Source of the DNA: an uncultured Acetatifactor sp.
GTDB lineage: Bacteria; Bacillota; Clostridia; Lachnospirales; Lachnospiraceae
Reading direction: 5' to 3'
DNA length: 64,000 nucleotides
Assembly (NCBI GenBank): GCA_934402375.1
Contig: CAKRUB010000002.1
Span: 1 to 64,000 of the forward strand
The translations under genes were made by a program, and so were the position numbers. This document shows positions 17,741 to 25,612 of the stretch, one piece after another. The notes beneath the pieces were generated by a model. That model was given only the letters and a program-made list of their open reading frames with translations. It made no database searches and was not told the DNA's origin. Position 1 is the first letter of the stretch. The number at the start of each line of letters is the position of its first letter.

Positions 17741-17742
17741 AT

Positions 17743-17979
17743 ATGAATCCGGCAGCTATCATCAAAATCATGAGCGCAAAGGCGCAGTTCGAGAAAAATC
17801 ATCCAAAGTTTGTCGCTTTTATCAAAGCGGTTTTTTCTAAACCGATTGAAGAAGGAACGGTTATGGAGATTACAGTGACCCGTCCCGGCGAGGAACCTGT
17901 CACCGCCAACATCAAGATCCAGCAGGCAGATCTGGAGCTGCTCGCCCAACTCAAGGAAATGGGGAAGGATGTGCGGTAG
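17743..17979 (+). CDS. Small protein of unknown function (78 residues)
   Basis: No family is recognised. The protein has a helical N-terminus (AAIIKIMSAKAQFEKNHPKF), a middle beta-rich part with TVMEITVTRPGEEP and a leucine-rich end (DLELLAQLKEM). It is soluble and mixed in charge. The start at 17743 is fixed by GGAGG nine bases upstream; earlier in-frame ATG codons lie within the operator. It has a dedicated promoter with palindromic operator, so it is probably induced by a specific signal. Confidence 0.65.
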   Translation: MNPAAIIKIMSAKAQFEKNHPKFVAFIKAVFSKPIEEGTVMEITVTRPGEEPVTANIKIQQADLELLAQLKEMGKDVR

Positions 17980-18046
17980 AAACATCCACGCGCCGCGCCT
18001 GCCGTTTTAAGGCTGAACCGTTATACATTTAGGATAAAACGTTATT

Positions 18047-18310
18047 TTCATAGTTGAATAATAGATATTCGCGTGTTAGTATATATTCAAAGCATTAATT
18101 TCAATAATCCATATCTGACGCTGTCTGCCATGAGCAGGCGGTTTGTTTCTAATTATTGCAAATACATTCTGTATTTGTCTGTAAATGAAAACAGGAGTTT
18201 TCTGAAATCCATGCTTTTAAATCACACAAAAACAATTACAAAGCAGGAGGAAAGAAAACGGGCGGCACAGCGGCTGGTATATTTTTCTCCTGCAAAAAGG
18301 AGGAAAAAGG
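18047..18310 (+). repeat. Conserved leader of the Rpn-like element, copy 1
   Basis: About 228 bases, from TTCATAGTTGA to GGCGGCACAGCGGC, are nearly identical to 42975-43203. Both precede an Rpn-like nuclease gene. The leader holds the perfect hairpin CAAATACA/TGTATTTG and a CTGCC/GGCAG-like stem before a T-rich stretch. It can be translated weakly (from 18073), but the frame has no known homologue and no clear ribosome binding site, so I treat it as a regulatory leader. Nothing else was seen in 17980-18310. Confidence 0.75.
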
Positions 18311-19519
18311 ATGAACACACAAAGAAACTACAAGGACACAGTCTACAGGATGCTGTTTAAGGAGCCGGCGCATGCACTGTCTCTGTATAACAGCTTGAAC
18401 GGAACGGCGTACACGGATGAGTCTCTGTTGGAATTCAACACGCTGGAAAACGCAATCTACATGGGCATGAAGAATGATCTTTCGTTTTTTATTATGAGCG
18501 AGATGCCGCTGTATGAGCAGCAGTCCACCTACACGCCGAATATGCCGCTTCGGAATCTGTTCTACGTTGCGGATTTATTGCAGGCATTTGTAAAGGACAG
18601 ACCGCTTTACAGCTCCCGGCAGATCAGGATTCCTGCGCCGCGTTTTGTTGTTCTGTATAATGGAACAGAGGATATACCGGACAGAATGGAGCTGAAGCTG
18701 TCGGATGCCTTTGAGACGAAGAACGGGGAGCCGGAGTTAGAGTTGAAGGTGCAGGTTTATAACATCAACCGCGGGAGGAATGAGGACTTAAAGGAGAAGT
18801 GCCCGATCTTAAAGGAATACATGATTTATGTGGAGAAGGTCAGGGAATATGTGAAGCTCATGCCGCTGGAGGAGGCGGTGGAGCGGGCGATAGAGGACTG
18901 CATAAGGAATAATGTATTGAAGGATTTCCTGCTGAAGCAGAGAGCGGAGGTATTCAAGATGAGTATTTATGAGTATGACAAGGAGCGGGACTTTAAGCTG
19001 CTCCGTGAGGAAGAGCGGAAGTACGCACGGGAGGAAGTGCGTGACGAGGTGATTAAAGAAGTACGGGAAGAAATGCGTGACAAGATGATTGAGGAAGTGC
19101 GTGACGAGGTGATTAAAGAAGTAAGGGAAGAAGTGCGTGACGAGGTGATTAAAGAAGTAAGGGAAGAAGTGCGTGACAAGATGATTGAAGAAGTGCGCGG
19201 CGAGTTGATTAAAGAAGTGCGTGAAGAAATGCGTGACAAGGTGATTGACGAAGTGCGTGAGGAAATGCGCGATGAAGTGCGTGAGGAAATGCGCGATGAA
19301 GTGCGTGAGGAGATACGCGAAGAAGCGCGCCGAAATACGGAACGAGAACGTCAGAACGCCGAGCGGGAAAAGGAAAACGCCATAAAAGCGATAGTCTCCC
19401 TGTGCTGTGAATATGGGAGAAGTCAGGAAGAGGCAGTAGAAAAGCTGATGAAAAACTGTGCCCTCACAGAAGCGGGGGCACAGGAGAAGGTGCGGTTATA
19501 CTGGAACGCTAAACAGTAA
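18311..19519 (+). CDS. Rpn/PD-(D/E)XK-type nuclease-like protein with repeated coiled coil
   Basis: The 402-residue protein resembles the multi-copy Rpn (recombination-promoting nuclease, transposase-like) proteins common in gut Clostridia. The putative active-site region is KNDLSFF (D56) followed by PLYEQQST (E69 and Q71) and NMPLRNLFY. Residues 230-370 are a near-perfect repeat built from units such as VRDEVIKEVREE, encoded by a 36-bp DNA repeat, and should form a long coiled coil. AAAGGAGG precedes the start. The stop overlaps the 3' end of the convergent ECF ATPase remnant by 11 bases. Substrate and mobility are unproven. Confidence 0.75.
   Translation: MNTQRNYKDTVYRMLFKEPAHALSLYNSLNGTAYTDESLLEFNTLENAIYMGMKNDLSFFIMSEMPLYEQQSTYTPNMPLRNLFYVADLLQAFVKDRPLYSSRQIRIPAPRFVVLYNGTEDIPDRMELKLSDAFETKNGEPELELKVQVYNINRGRNEDLKEKCPILKEYMIYVEKVREYVKLMPLEEAVERAIEDCIRNNVLKDFLLKQRAEVFKMSIYEYDKERDFKLLREEERKYAREEVRDEVIKEVREEMRDKMIEEVRDEVIKEVREEVRDEVIKEVREEVRDKMIEEVRGELIKEVREEMRDKVIDEVREEMRDEVREEMRDEVREEIREEARRNTERERQNAEREKENAIKAIVSLCCEYGRSQEEAVEKLMKNCALTEAGAQEKVRLYWNAKQ
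19035..19325 (+). repeat. Tandem coiled-coil-coding repeat
   Basis: Units like GTGCGTGACGAGGTGATT and AAAGAAGTAAGGGAAGAA recur with few changes over about 290 bases. The second copy of the gene (43687-43800) carries a shorter, different set, so the array probably expands and contracts by slippage or recombination. Confidence 0.85.
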
Positions 19520-20940
19520 GCAGCCTGCCGTTGTCAATACGGATCATCTTTGTGCAGCAGCTCATGATAAGCTCTGCATCATGAGTGATGAGGTATACGC
19601 TTTTGCCCAGAGCTTGTAGCTTTTTTAAAATATCCGCTACCTGCAGCATATGCCTGTAATCAAGGCCGCTTGTCGGTTCATCGAAGATTAAAGCTCCTTG
19701 TCGGCAGCGAGAGCCGTGGCAATCGCAACCCGCTGCTTCTGACCTCCCGAGAGGGACATGGGGTGCAGATCCTTCAACTCGTACAGATCGAGCTGATGCA
19801 GAATTTCATCTATCGCAGCATCGTCCTCCTGTGGCATACTGATGCGTATTTCTTCATCGACGCTGTCAGTAAAGAGCTGGTGGTTTACGTCCTGCATGAC
19901 CTCATAACACACATTCAGCCGGTCGGCGGCAGTGAGCGTCCGACCGTTCATTACGATTTCCCCACTCATTTTCTCAAGTCCGCACAGACAGCGGGCAAAG
20001 GTTGATTTTCCGGCTCCGTTTCTGCCCACAATGGCAGTGATCGCTTGGGCGGGGATCAATGCATTGTCGATATGCAGAATTTCTTCCCCGTTCTTATATG
20101 AAAAGATAAAGCTTTTCAGGGCGATTTCGTTATGAGCTGCCGCAGGATCGGAGGTCTCGCGGCAGGCGGGGCGTGCCAGCAGCGCTGCGTCGATGGGATA
20201 GGTCGTCATAGTTCTAAGTCCAAGAGCATAGCGCTCGGCATCCGACATTGCTTCAAACTGCACAGCGGAGTAATCCCGATGGATCGTACCCTCTCTCATA
20301 TATACATAGCGGTCGGCAATCCCCTTGAGGTAATACAGCCGGTGCTCGGATATGACGACGGTTTTTCCCTGCATTTTCCATGACCGGATAATTTCCGAAA
20401 GGTCTGCGATGGATTCCCCGTCTAAGTTGGAGGACGGCTCATCCAGAACATAAATCTCCGGCTCCGGCATTGTCACACCGGCACAGGCAATCTTCTGCTT
20501 TTGTCCACCGGACAGGTCAAATATGCTGCGGCCGAGAAGCGGCTGGAAATGATATTGTGCAGTGACGGCTTCAAGTCTTTCTTTAATTACTTCAGGCTTC
20601 ATTCCAAGGTTTTCACATCCGAAGGTAATTTCACTGGTGGTGTCAACGTTAAAAAACTGTGAGCGGGGGTTCTGGAAGACGCTGCCGACACTGTGGGAAA
20701 TTTCATACAGCGGAGTTGCGGTCGTATCCTTGCTGTTCACCTCGACATTGCCGGAGAGCTTTCCCTCATAGTAATGCGGAATGAGACCGTTGATCAGCCT
20801 TGTGACCGTTGTTTTGCCACAGCCGCTTTCTCCGCACAGAACCACGACCTGACCGTCGGGAATCGTCAGGCTGATGTCGTTAATGCAATTTTGTTCACCG
20901 GTATTGGAATAGCTTACATTCTTGAAAAGAATGCTCCCAT
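19509..20940 (-). pseudogene. ECF transporter double ATPase, frameshifted and 5'-truncated
   Basis: The frame encodes two ABC ATPase domains. The first has Walker A GESGCGKTT, signature LSGGQKQ and Walker B IYVLDEPSS; the second has GRNGAGKST and LSGGQKQRVAIA. A one-base loss at 19689-19692 creates a TAA after ADKEL. The other frame continues LIFDEPTSGLDY and LITHDAEL to a stop at 19509, so the second Walker B is cut off. At the other end the ATPase is joined out of frame to the ecfT remnant near 20930-20945. Such ATPases power vitamin or metabolite uptake. Confidence 0.88.
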
Positions 20941-21270
20941 CATGATCCCGGGAGCGAACTTTGTCATTATGGAACAGACAGCCAGTAGAAGGAAGGATAT
21001 AGTCCCGGTCAGATAGTTCACAGTAAGCTGCTCGACGATAAAACATAGGATGTAGAAAGCAAAATATTTACAGGCAGTTTTGAAATGATGTTCGATGAGA
21101 AACAGGACAATCGGCAGCAGGCTTAACGCGAGCCTGCACCATTTCATCAAGCCTGTGCTGCCGCCTCCCAGCATGAGCGAGGAGACGACAACAAGAAGCA
21201 AAAGCTTTGTCCGCGGGTCAAGCAACAACTGCCTGCGCCTGCCGTTGTATGTAAAAAAATTGAGCGCCAT
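20930..21270 (-). pseudogene. ECF transporter T component, truncated
   Basis: About 110 residues remain of an EcfT-type membrane protein normally over 200 long. It starts MALNFFTYNGRRRQLLLDPR and keeps DPRTKLLLLVVVSS with three to four helices, then ends at PGIMMGAFF where the ATPase sequence begins. The coupling helices expected in the C-terminal half are absent. A single deletion probably removed the ecfT 3' part and the ecfA start. Confidence 0.82.
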
Positions 21271-21854
21271 TAAGCGATACCCGCTTTCTTGAAATGCTTT
21301 TTAAGCAATGTTTTTCCGATCAGACCGCCGACGATGGCAAACACAAAGATGCTTGCCGCAACAAGGATAAAGCTCCACATGGGCATGACGGACATAACTT
21401 TATCGGCGTATTCTTCGCTGAACTGGCTTGCAAAATCAGCTCTGGACTGTTCCGCCATGAAATACATAGGAATATAGGTGCCAACCATCCACAGACTGAA
21501 CACAGCATATCCGAGGATGCCTTTTTTGATGCTCTTATACTCGCCGGATTTGATGATGAGATCGCCCAGCAAACCGAACACAAGTCCGCACGGAACGCCG
21601 AAAAAGCCCATTCCGGTAAGACCCATTAGCAGACCGCTGAGAACAGCCATCAGTGTCACCATGCCGAATGTTTTGACCCTCGTAAGAAACAGCATGAAGG
21701 GGATTCCTGTAAGGATGACCCAGAGCGTGCCGAGAATCGGAAGGAAAACCGGAACCATCCCGATGGGGATTGCCACACAGCAGCCCAACACAAAGTAGAT
21801 TACAGTAAATAAACCGACGTTGATTAAGTTCTTTGCCTGAATTTTGTTATTCAT
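21270..21854 (-). CDS. ECF transporter S component, MptD/Trep_Strep family
   Basis: The 194-residue protein has six hydrophobic segments and the family pattern of an N-terminal KDLINVGLF-like start (here KNLINVGLFTVIYFVLG), a short PIGMVPVFLPILG loop and a polar stretch AEQSRADFASQF before the last helix. S components bind the substrate; this family's ligand is not established. The gene looks intact, but its T and ATPase partners are broken, so uptake would need T/A modules from elsewhere. AGGTTTTATC precedes the start. Confidence 0.82.
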   Translation of the reverse strand: MNNKIQAKNLINVGLFTVIYFVLGCCVAIPIGMVPVFLPILGTLWVILTGIPFMLFLTRVKTFGMVTLMAVLSGLLMGLTGMGFFGVPCGLVFGLLGDLIIKSGEYKSIKKGILGYAVFSLWMVGTYIPMYFMAEQSRADFASQFSEEYADKVMSVMPMWSFILVAASIFVFAIVGGLIGKTLLKKHFKKAGIA

Positions 21855-22033
21855 GATAAAACCTCCGGATTACAATAATAGTTAGCGGATGCTGACAATG
21901 GTTAGAATAGCATTACAGTACACAGCGCTTCTACCTCGTTTTGACATTTTCACTCCAAATAGCAACATATTTTGTATCAAATGTGTTACTATGATATTCA
22001 TCAGACAGTTAAGTAAATGGAGAATTCAGATTA

Positions 22034-22714
22034 TGGTAATGAAACAGCTTCTAGAAAAATGCGGTGAGCTTCCGGGAATTCAGACCGTTGACCATGGAGG
22101 ATACGCGGAACTGAGGTATCGCAATGGTCATGATAATGGCTGTATGGCGTTTGTGCCGGTCTTTCCGGGAATTACCCTTGCCTTTATTAAAATCCAGGCG
22201 GGAAGCTGGCCTGCGCCGGATCTGTTCGGAATGCTGTCGTCAGACCGAGGACCTTTTATTATTAATTATTGCGTTTCCGGCAGATGTGAGTTGCATCTCA
22301 ATAATGACAGTTATGTATATGTCACGGAAAATCAGTTCTCATTGAGCGAGAGCTATGCGAGGAACAGCTATATATATCCGGAGCGGAATTATAACGGAAT
22401 TGAAATTTTTGTGGATATGGAAGCGGTGGAGCAAAGTACATTTCTGCCGGAGTACTTTGAAATTAATATGGAAGAGTTATCCGGCAAGTACTGCAAAGAT
22501 CTGAAAACCTAGAGTGTACGGAAGGAATATATCCGACTATATGAACCGGCTCCGTATGGAGAAGGCAGCTGAGCTTCTTGCGACAACCAGTATGTCCGTG
22601 CTGGAGGTGGCGGAAAAGGTGGGGTATCAGAACCAGAGTAAATTTGCAGCCGCCTTTAAGCGGGAGTATGCGCTTTCGCCCCGCCAGTACAGGCTGGAAA
22701 AAAGTGCAATGTAA
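22034..22714 (+). pseudogene. AraC-family regulator with internal deletion
   Basis: The first 160 residues form a typical effector domain (IINYCVSGRCELHLNN, YVTENQFSLSES) that ends in a TAG at 22510. A different frame then encodes only the last DNA-binding helices (YGRNISDYMNRLRMEKAAELL, AEKVGYQNQSKFAAAFKREY). Roughly the first helix-turn-helix and linker, about 75 residues, are missing. It is divergent from the collapsed ECF operon, the arrangement expected for its former regulator. Confidence 0.85.
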
Positions 22715-22768
22715 TTTGGCAGCGAGGAAATACGTCGGCTCTGTCGTTTGGGCATTGTTAAAATTTTC

Positions 22769-22797
22769 TTGACTTCTCACGACCGGGAGCGTAATAT
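22769..22797 (+). promoter_or_regulatory. Promoter of the fluoride riboswitch-antiporter unit
   Basis: TTGACT (22769-22774) and TAATAT (22792-22797) are 17 bases apart. Transcription should start near 22803, just before the riboswitch. Confidence 0.75.
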
Positions 22798-22805
22798 ACT
22801 CACAG

Positions 22806-22893
22806 ATGGGAATGAAGTTCTCCCAAGGGATAACCTGAACCGCTTTTAAGCTGATGACTTCTGCAAAATACGCAGAAGGTGTCAGCTTTTTTA
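22806..22893 (+). promoter_or_regulatory. Fluoride riboswitch (crcB motif) with terminator platform
   Basis: The aptamer core is present: GGGA/TCCC closes a loop holding GAAGT (22814-22818), which pairs with ACTTC (22857-22861), and AACCGC then GCTGATGA follow in the conserved order. The 3' aptamer strand GCTGATGACTTCTGC can instead pair with GCAGAAGGTGTCAGC before six Ts, making a terminator. Fluoride binding should favour the aptamer and allow expression of the antiporter gene. Confidence 0.9.
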
Positions 22894-22921
22894 ATGCCCT
22901 TTTGCAGGAATGGAGGAAAAA

Positions 22922-24103
22922 ATGTTACTCAGTATTGCATTGATTTTGTTGGTAGGAATGACGATGGGGTGGCTGTGCTCGAAATGTAAGCTGCCTGCGC
23001 TGACGGGGATGATTCTGACGGGAATTCTGCTGGGGCCGCAGCTGCTGAACCTGATAGATGATTCCATTTTGACGATTTCGCCGGACTTGCGCAAAATTGC
23101 ACTCATTATTATTCTGACCCGCGCCGGGCTGACGCTGAAAATGGATGATCTGAAGAAGGTGGGAAGACCCGCCGTGCTGATGTGTTTTGTACCGGCAACC
23201 TTTGAAATCGTCGGCATGGTTCTGCTTGCGCCGCTGCTGGTGGGCGTGAGCAGGCTTGACGCGGCAATCATGGGAGCGGTCGTCGGCGCAGTTTCCCCGG
23301 CGGTAATCGTACCGAAGATGATCCGCGTAATGGAGGAGGGCTACGGAACGGAAAAGGGCATTCCTCAGCTGATTCTTGCCGGGGCATCGGTGGATGATGT
23401 CTTTGTCATTGTCATGTTCACGGCATTTACCTCGCTTGCACAGGGGAACGAGGTCTCAGCGATGAGCTTTGTCAATATTCCGGTCTCGATTGTTCTGGGA
23501 ACCGGCATAGGACTGGTGATCGGCATTGCCCTTGCGGTTTTTTTCCGCATAGTTCATGTCCGAGATACGATCAAGGTGCTGATTTACCTAAGTATTTCCT
23601 TTATCCTTGTCACAATAGAGGACAGTATTTCCATTCCGATTACCTTTTCTGCGCTGATTGCAATCATGTTCATCGGTGTCGGACTCCAGAGACAGCGCCC
23701 GGAGGTGGCGGCGCGTCTGTCCGTGAAATTTAATAAGCTCTGGGTGGGCGCGGAGGTGATGCTGTTCGTGCTGGTCGGTGCAATCGTGGATCTCTCCTAT
23801 GTGCGATCCGCCGGAATAAAGGCAGTGATCCTGATTCTTGGCGCGCTGGCGTTCAGGACGACAGGCGTTCTCGTCTGTCTGATCGGCACGAAACTGAATG
23901 CCCGGGAACGACTTTTCTGTGTTTTCGGCTATTTGCCAAAGGCTACGGTTCAGGCGGCAATCGGTGGAATTCCGCTGGCGCTTGGGCTGGGCTGCGGAAA
24001 TATCGTGCTTGCCGTGGCGATTCTTGCAATCCTGATCACTGCGCCGTTGGGGGCTTTTGCAATCGAATTGTCTTACCGGAAACTTCTTGCGAAGAGAAGC
24101 TGA
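22922..24103 (+). CDS. Cation:proton antiporter (CPA family), fluoride-responsive
   Basis: The 393-residue protein has about 12 membrane segments and the CPA core, with GMILTGILLGP near the N-terminus, VVGAVSPAVIVPKM and the acidic pair GASVDDVFVI. Such proteins exchange Na+ or K+ for H+. The fluoride riboswitch upstream implies a role in fluoride stress, as antiporters are among known fluoride-riboswitch-controlled genes. The start at 22922 is chosen because GGAGG is five bases upstream; the in-frame ATG at 22910 overlaps that site. Confidence 0.9.
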   Translation: MLLSIALILLVGMTMGWLCSKCKLPALTGMILTGILLGPQLLNLIDDSILTISPDLRKIALIIILTRAGLTLKMDDLKKVGRPAVLMCFVPATFEIVGMVLLAPLLVGVSRLDAAIMGAVVGAVSPAVIVPKMIRVMEEGYGTEKGIPQLILAGASVDDVFVIVMFTAFTSLAQGNEVSAMSFVNIPVSIVLGTGIGLVIGIALAVFFRIVHVRDTIKVLIYLSISFILVTIEDSISIPITFSALIAIMFIGVGLQRQRPEVAARLSVKFNKLWVGAEVMLFVLVGAIVDLSYVRSAGIKAVILILGALAFRTTGVLVCLIGTKLNARERLFCVFGYLPKATVQAAIGGIPLALGLGCGNIVLAVAILAILITAPLGAFAIELSYRKLLAKRS

Positions 24104-24156
24104 GTTCTGTATACTTTTGGCAGGGATGCATAGTTGTGAAACGCAGGACTTGCAGA

Positions 24157-24185
24157 TAACAGTTGCGCATTTTGCGCAACGTCAC
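24157..24185 (+). repeat. Ends-only remnant of the 151-bp element (copy D)
   Basis: TAACAGTTGC is joined directly to GCATTTTGCGCAACGTCAC, the two outer ends of the 151-bp element with about 120 bases missing. The remnant itself forms a perfect hairpin GTTGCGCA/TGCGCAAC. It lies between the antiporter and Nudix genes; nothing else was seen in 24104-24220. Confidence 0.75.
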
Positions 24186-24220
24186 TTATAGAACAGTGAA
24201 CAGGGATTCAGGAGGCGTAC

Positions 24221-24841
24221 ATGGAGAAAAATGAAAAATGGCTTCAGTGGGCGGTAGAATTACAGAGCATCGCGCAGGCGGGACTGTTTTATGGCAAAGA
24301 CAAATTTGACCGGGAAAGATATGAACAGATTCGCACGATTGCGGCAGAGATGATAAGCTATAAGACGGAGATAACGGTGGAAAAGGTAAAGGATCTCTTC
24401 TGTAATGAGGAGGGCTACCAGACCCCAAAGCTTGATACAAGGGCAGCGATATTTGAGGGAGAAAAGATATTGCTGGTTAAGGAAAACAACGGAACCTGGT
24501 CTCTGCCGGGAGGCTGGGTGGATGTCGATATTTCCGTTAAGGAAAATGTAATTAAGGAAGTGAAGGAAGAGGCAGGGCTGGATGTGACTGCGGATGTTGT
24601 AATCGCGGTGCAGGACAGGGAAAAGCATAATCTTCCGGTCTACGCATATAAGGTCTGCAAGGTATTTGTGCTCTGTTCCGTGACGGGAGGTGCTTTTGAA
24701 CAGAACATTGAAACGGTTGAAAGCAGATATTTCAGGCTGGACGAGCTGCCGATGCTTGCGGAGGAGAAGAATAACAGGGAACAGATTGAAATGTGCTTTG
24801 ATGCCTATCACTCTCCGAATTGGAAAACCCTGATTGATTAG
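24221..24841 (+). CDS. NUDIX hydrolase with N-terminal helical domain
   Basis: The 206-residue protein has the helical N-terminal extension of ADP-ribose-pyrophosphatase-like Nudix proteins (EKWLQWAVELQSIAQAGL), then the Nudix domain. The Nudix box reads GGWVDVDISVKENVIKEV followed by KEEAGL: the metal-binding EVKEE core is kept, but the first glutamate of the classical box is replaced, as in several relatives. The likely reaction is hydrolysis of a nucleoside diphosphate derivative. AGGAGG precedes the start and a strong terminator follows. Confidence 0.9.
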   Translation: MEKNEKWLQWAVELQSIAQAGLFYGKDKFDRERYEQIRTIAAEMISYKTEITVEKVKDLFCNEEGYQTPKLDTRAAIFEGEKILLVKENNGTWSLPGGWVDVDISVKENVIKEVKEEAGLDVTADVVIAVQDREKHNLPVYAYKVCKVFVLCSVTGGAFEQNIETVESRYFRLDELPMLAEEKNNREQIEMCFDAYHSPNWKTLID

Positions 24842-24856
24842 AACAGGTATGTTAAG

Positions 24857-24894
24857 AAAAGTAACATTAGGCGCTGCCTTTTGTTACTTTTTTT
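24857..24894 (+). terminator. Terminator after the Nudix gene
   Basis: AAAGTAACA pairs with TGTTACTTT, followed by more Ts. The loop of about 14 bases is long but the T tract is good. Confidence 0.8.
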
Positions 24895-24966
24895 GGTAGA
24901 AAAGGGGAAATGGCTGCATTACAATAAAAACATGAAAAGTATGAAATGAATGAAATACAGGAAATG

Positions 24967-25117
24967 ATGACGTTGCACAAAATGCACAGACCACCGCAGG
25001 CACGCTCTCGCTACCTTCCGCACGCAGCGGTGCGTAAGTCTCCAAAGTACGGAGACTAAGCACCGGCGGCTCCAGAGTGCGCTGCTTGTGGCCATGTGCA
25101 TTCTGTACAACTGTTAT
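24967..25117 (-). repeat. 151-bp palindromic element, copy B
   Basis: Inverted relative to copy C and almost identical to it. Outer ends are TAACAGTTG and CAACGTCAT. Inner arms AGAATGCAC/GTGCATTTT and the central hairpin CGGTGC...GCACCG with inner stem AGTCTCC/GGAGACT are all paired. Together with the Nudix terminator it fills the 320-base gap before the XRE gene. Confidence 0.92.
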
Positions 25118-25161
25118 GCGAAATTACCTGAATACAGGAAAAAACAGCGAGGAGGGATGGT

Positions 25162-25590
25162 ATGCTGGCGGAAAATATACAGATATTGAGAAAGAGGGCT
25201 AAAATGTCGCAGGAGCAGCTGGCGGAGCTGACAGGAACGAGCCGTCAGACAGTGTCGAAATGGGAGCTGGGAGAGAGCGTTCCTGATGTTCTGGCATGTG
25301 ACAGGATGGCGGAGGCATTCGGCATCTCCATGGAAGATTTGCTTCATTATGAGGAGCGGAGCAAGGAACTTCCGCTGCCGCCGAAGGGAAAGTATATGTT
25401 TGGAACCGTGACGGTGGGAGCGAGGGGACAGATCGTGCTTCCCAAGAAGGCAAGGGATGTCTTTCATATCGAGGCGGGGGATTCCATTGTTGTGCTGGGA
25501 GACATAGAACAGGGGATTGCGCTGATCAAGGCGGAGGACATGATGGACTTTGTCAATGCGGCAATGAAGATGGCAAATACAGAGCGATAA
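25162..25590 (+). CDS. XRE-family regulator with C-terminal AbrB-type domain
   Basis: The 142-residue protein joins an XRE helix-turn-helix (residues 5-60, MSQEQLAELTGTSRQTVSKW) to a SpoVT/AbrB-type swapped-hairpin domain (about 78-125, VTVGARGQIVLPKKARDVF). Two DNA-binding modules in one small protein are seen in some Clostridia as transition-state regulators; targets are unknown. AGGAGGGATGGT precedes the start. The acyltransferase gene follows 22 bases later and is probably co-transcribed. Confidence 0.9.
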   Translation: MLAENIQILRKRAKMSQEQLAELTGTSRQTVSKWELGESVPDVLACDRMAEAFGISMEDLLHYEERSKELPLPPKGKYMFGTVTVGARGQIVLPKKARDVFHIEAGDSIVVLGDIEQGIALIKAEDMMDFVNAAMKMANTER

Positions 25591-25612
25591 AGGGAAAGGA
25601 AACATAAGATAC

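Noticed and set aside
18073..18360. 95-codon frame over the Rpn leader, recurring at 43001
   Set aside because: It recurs only because the leader DNA is duplicated. It runs into the nuclease gene in another frame and lacks a good ribosome binding site; its composition is that of A/T-rich non-coding DNA.
18967..19239. Minus-strand frame rich in Ser/Arg/Thr repeats
   Set aside because: It is the antisense shadow of the coiled-coil-coding tandem repeat; it has no ribosome binding site and no recognisable fold.
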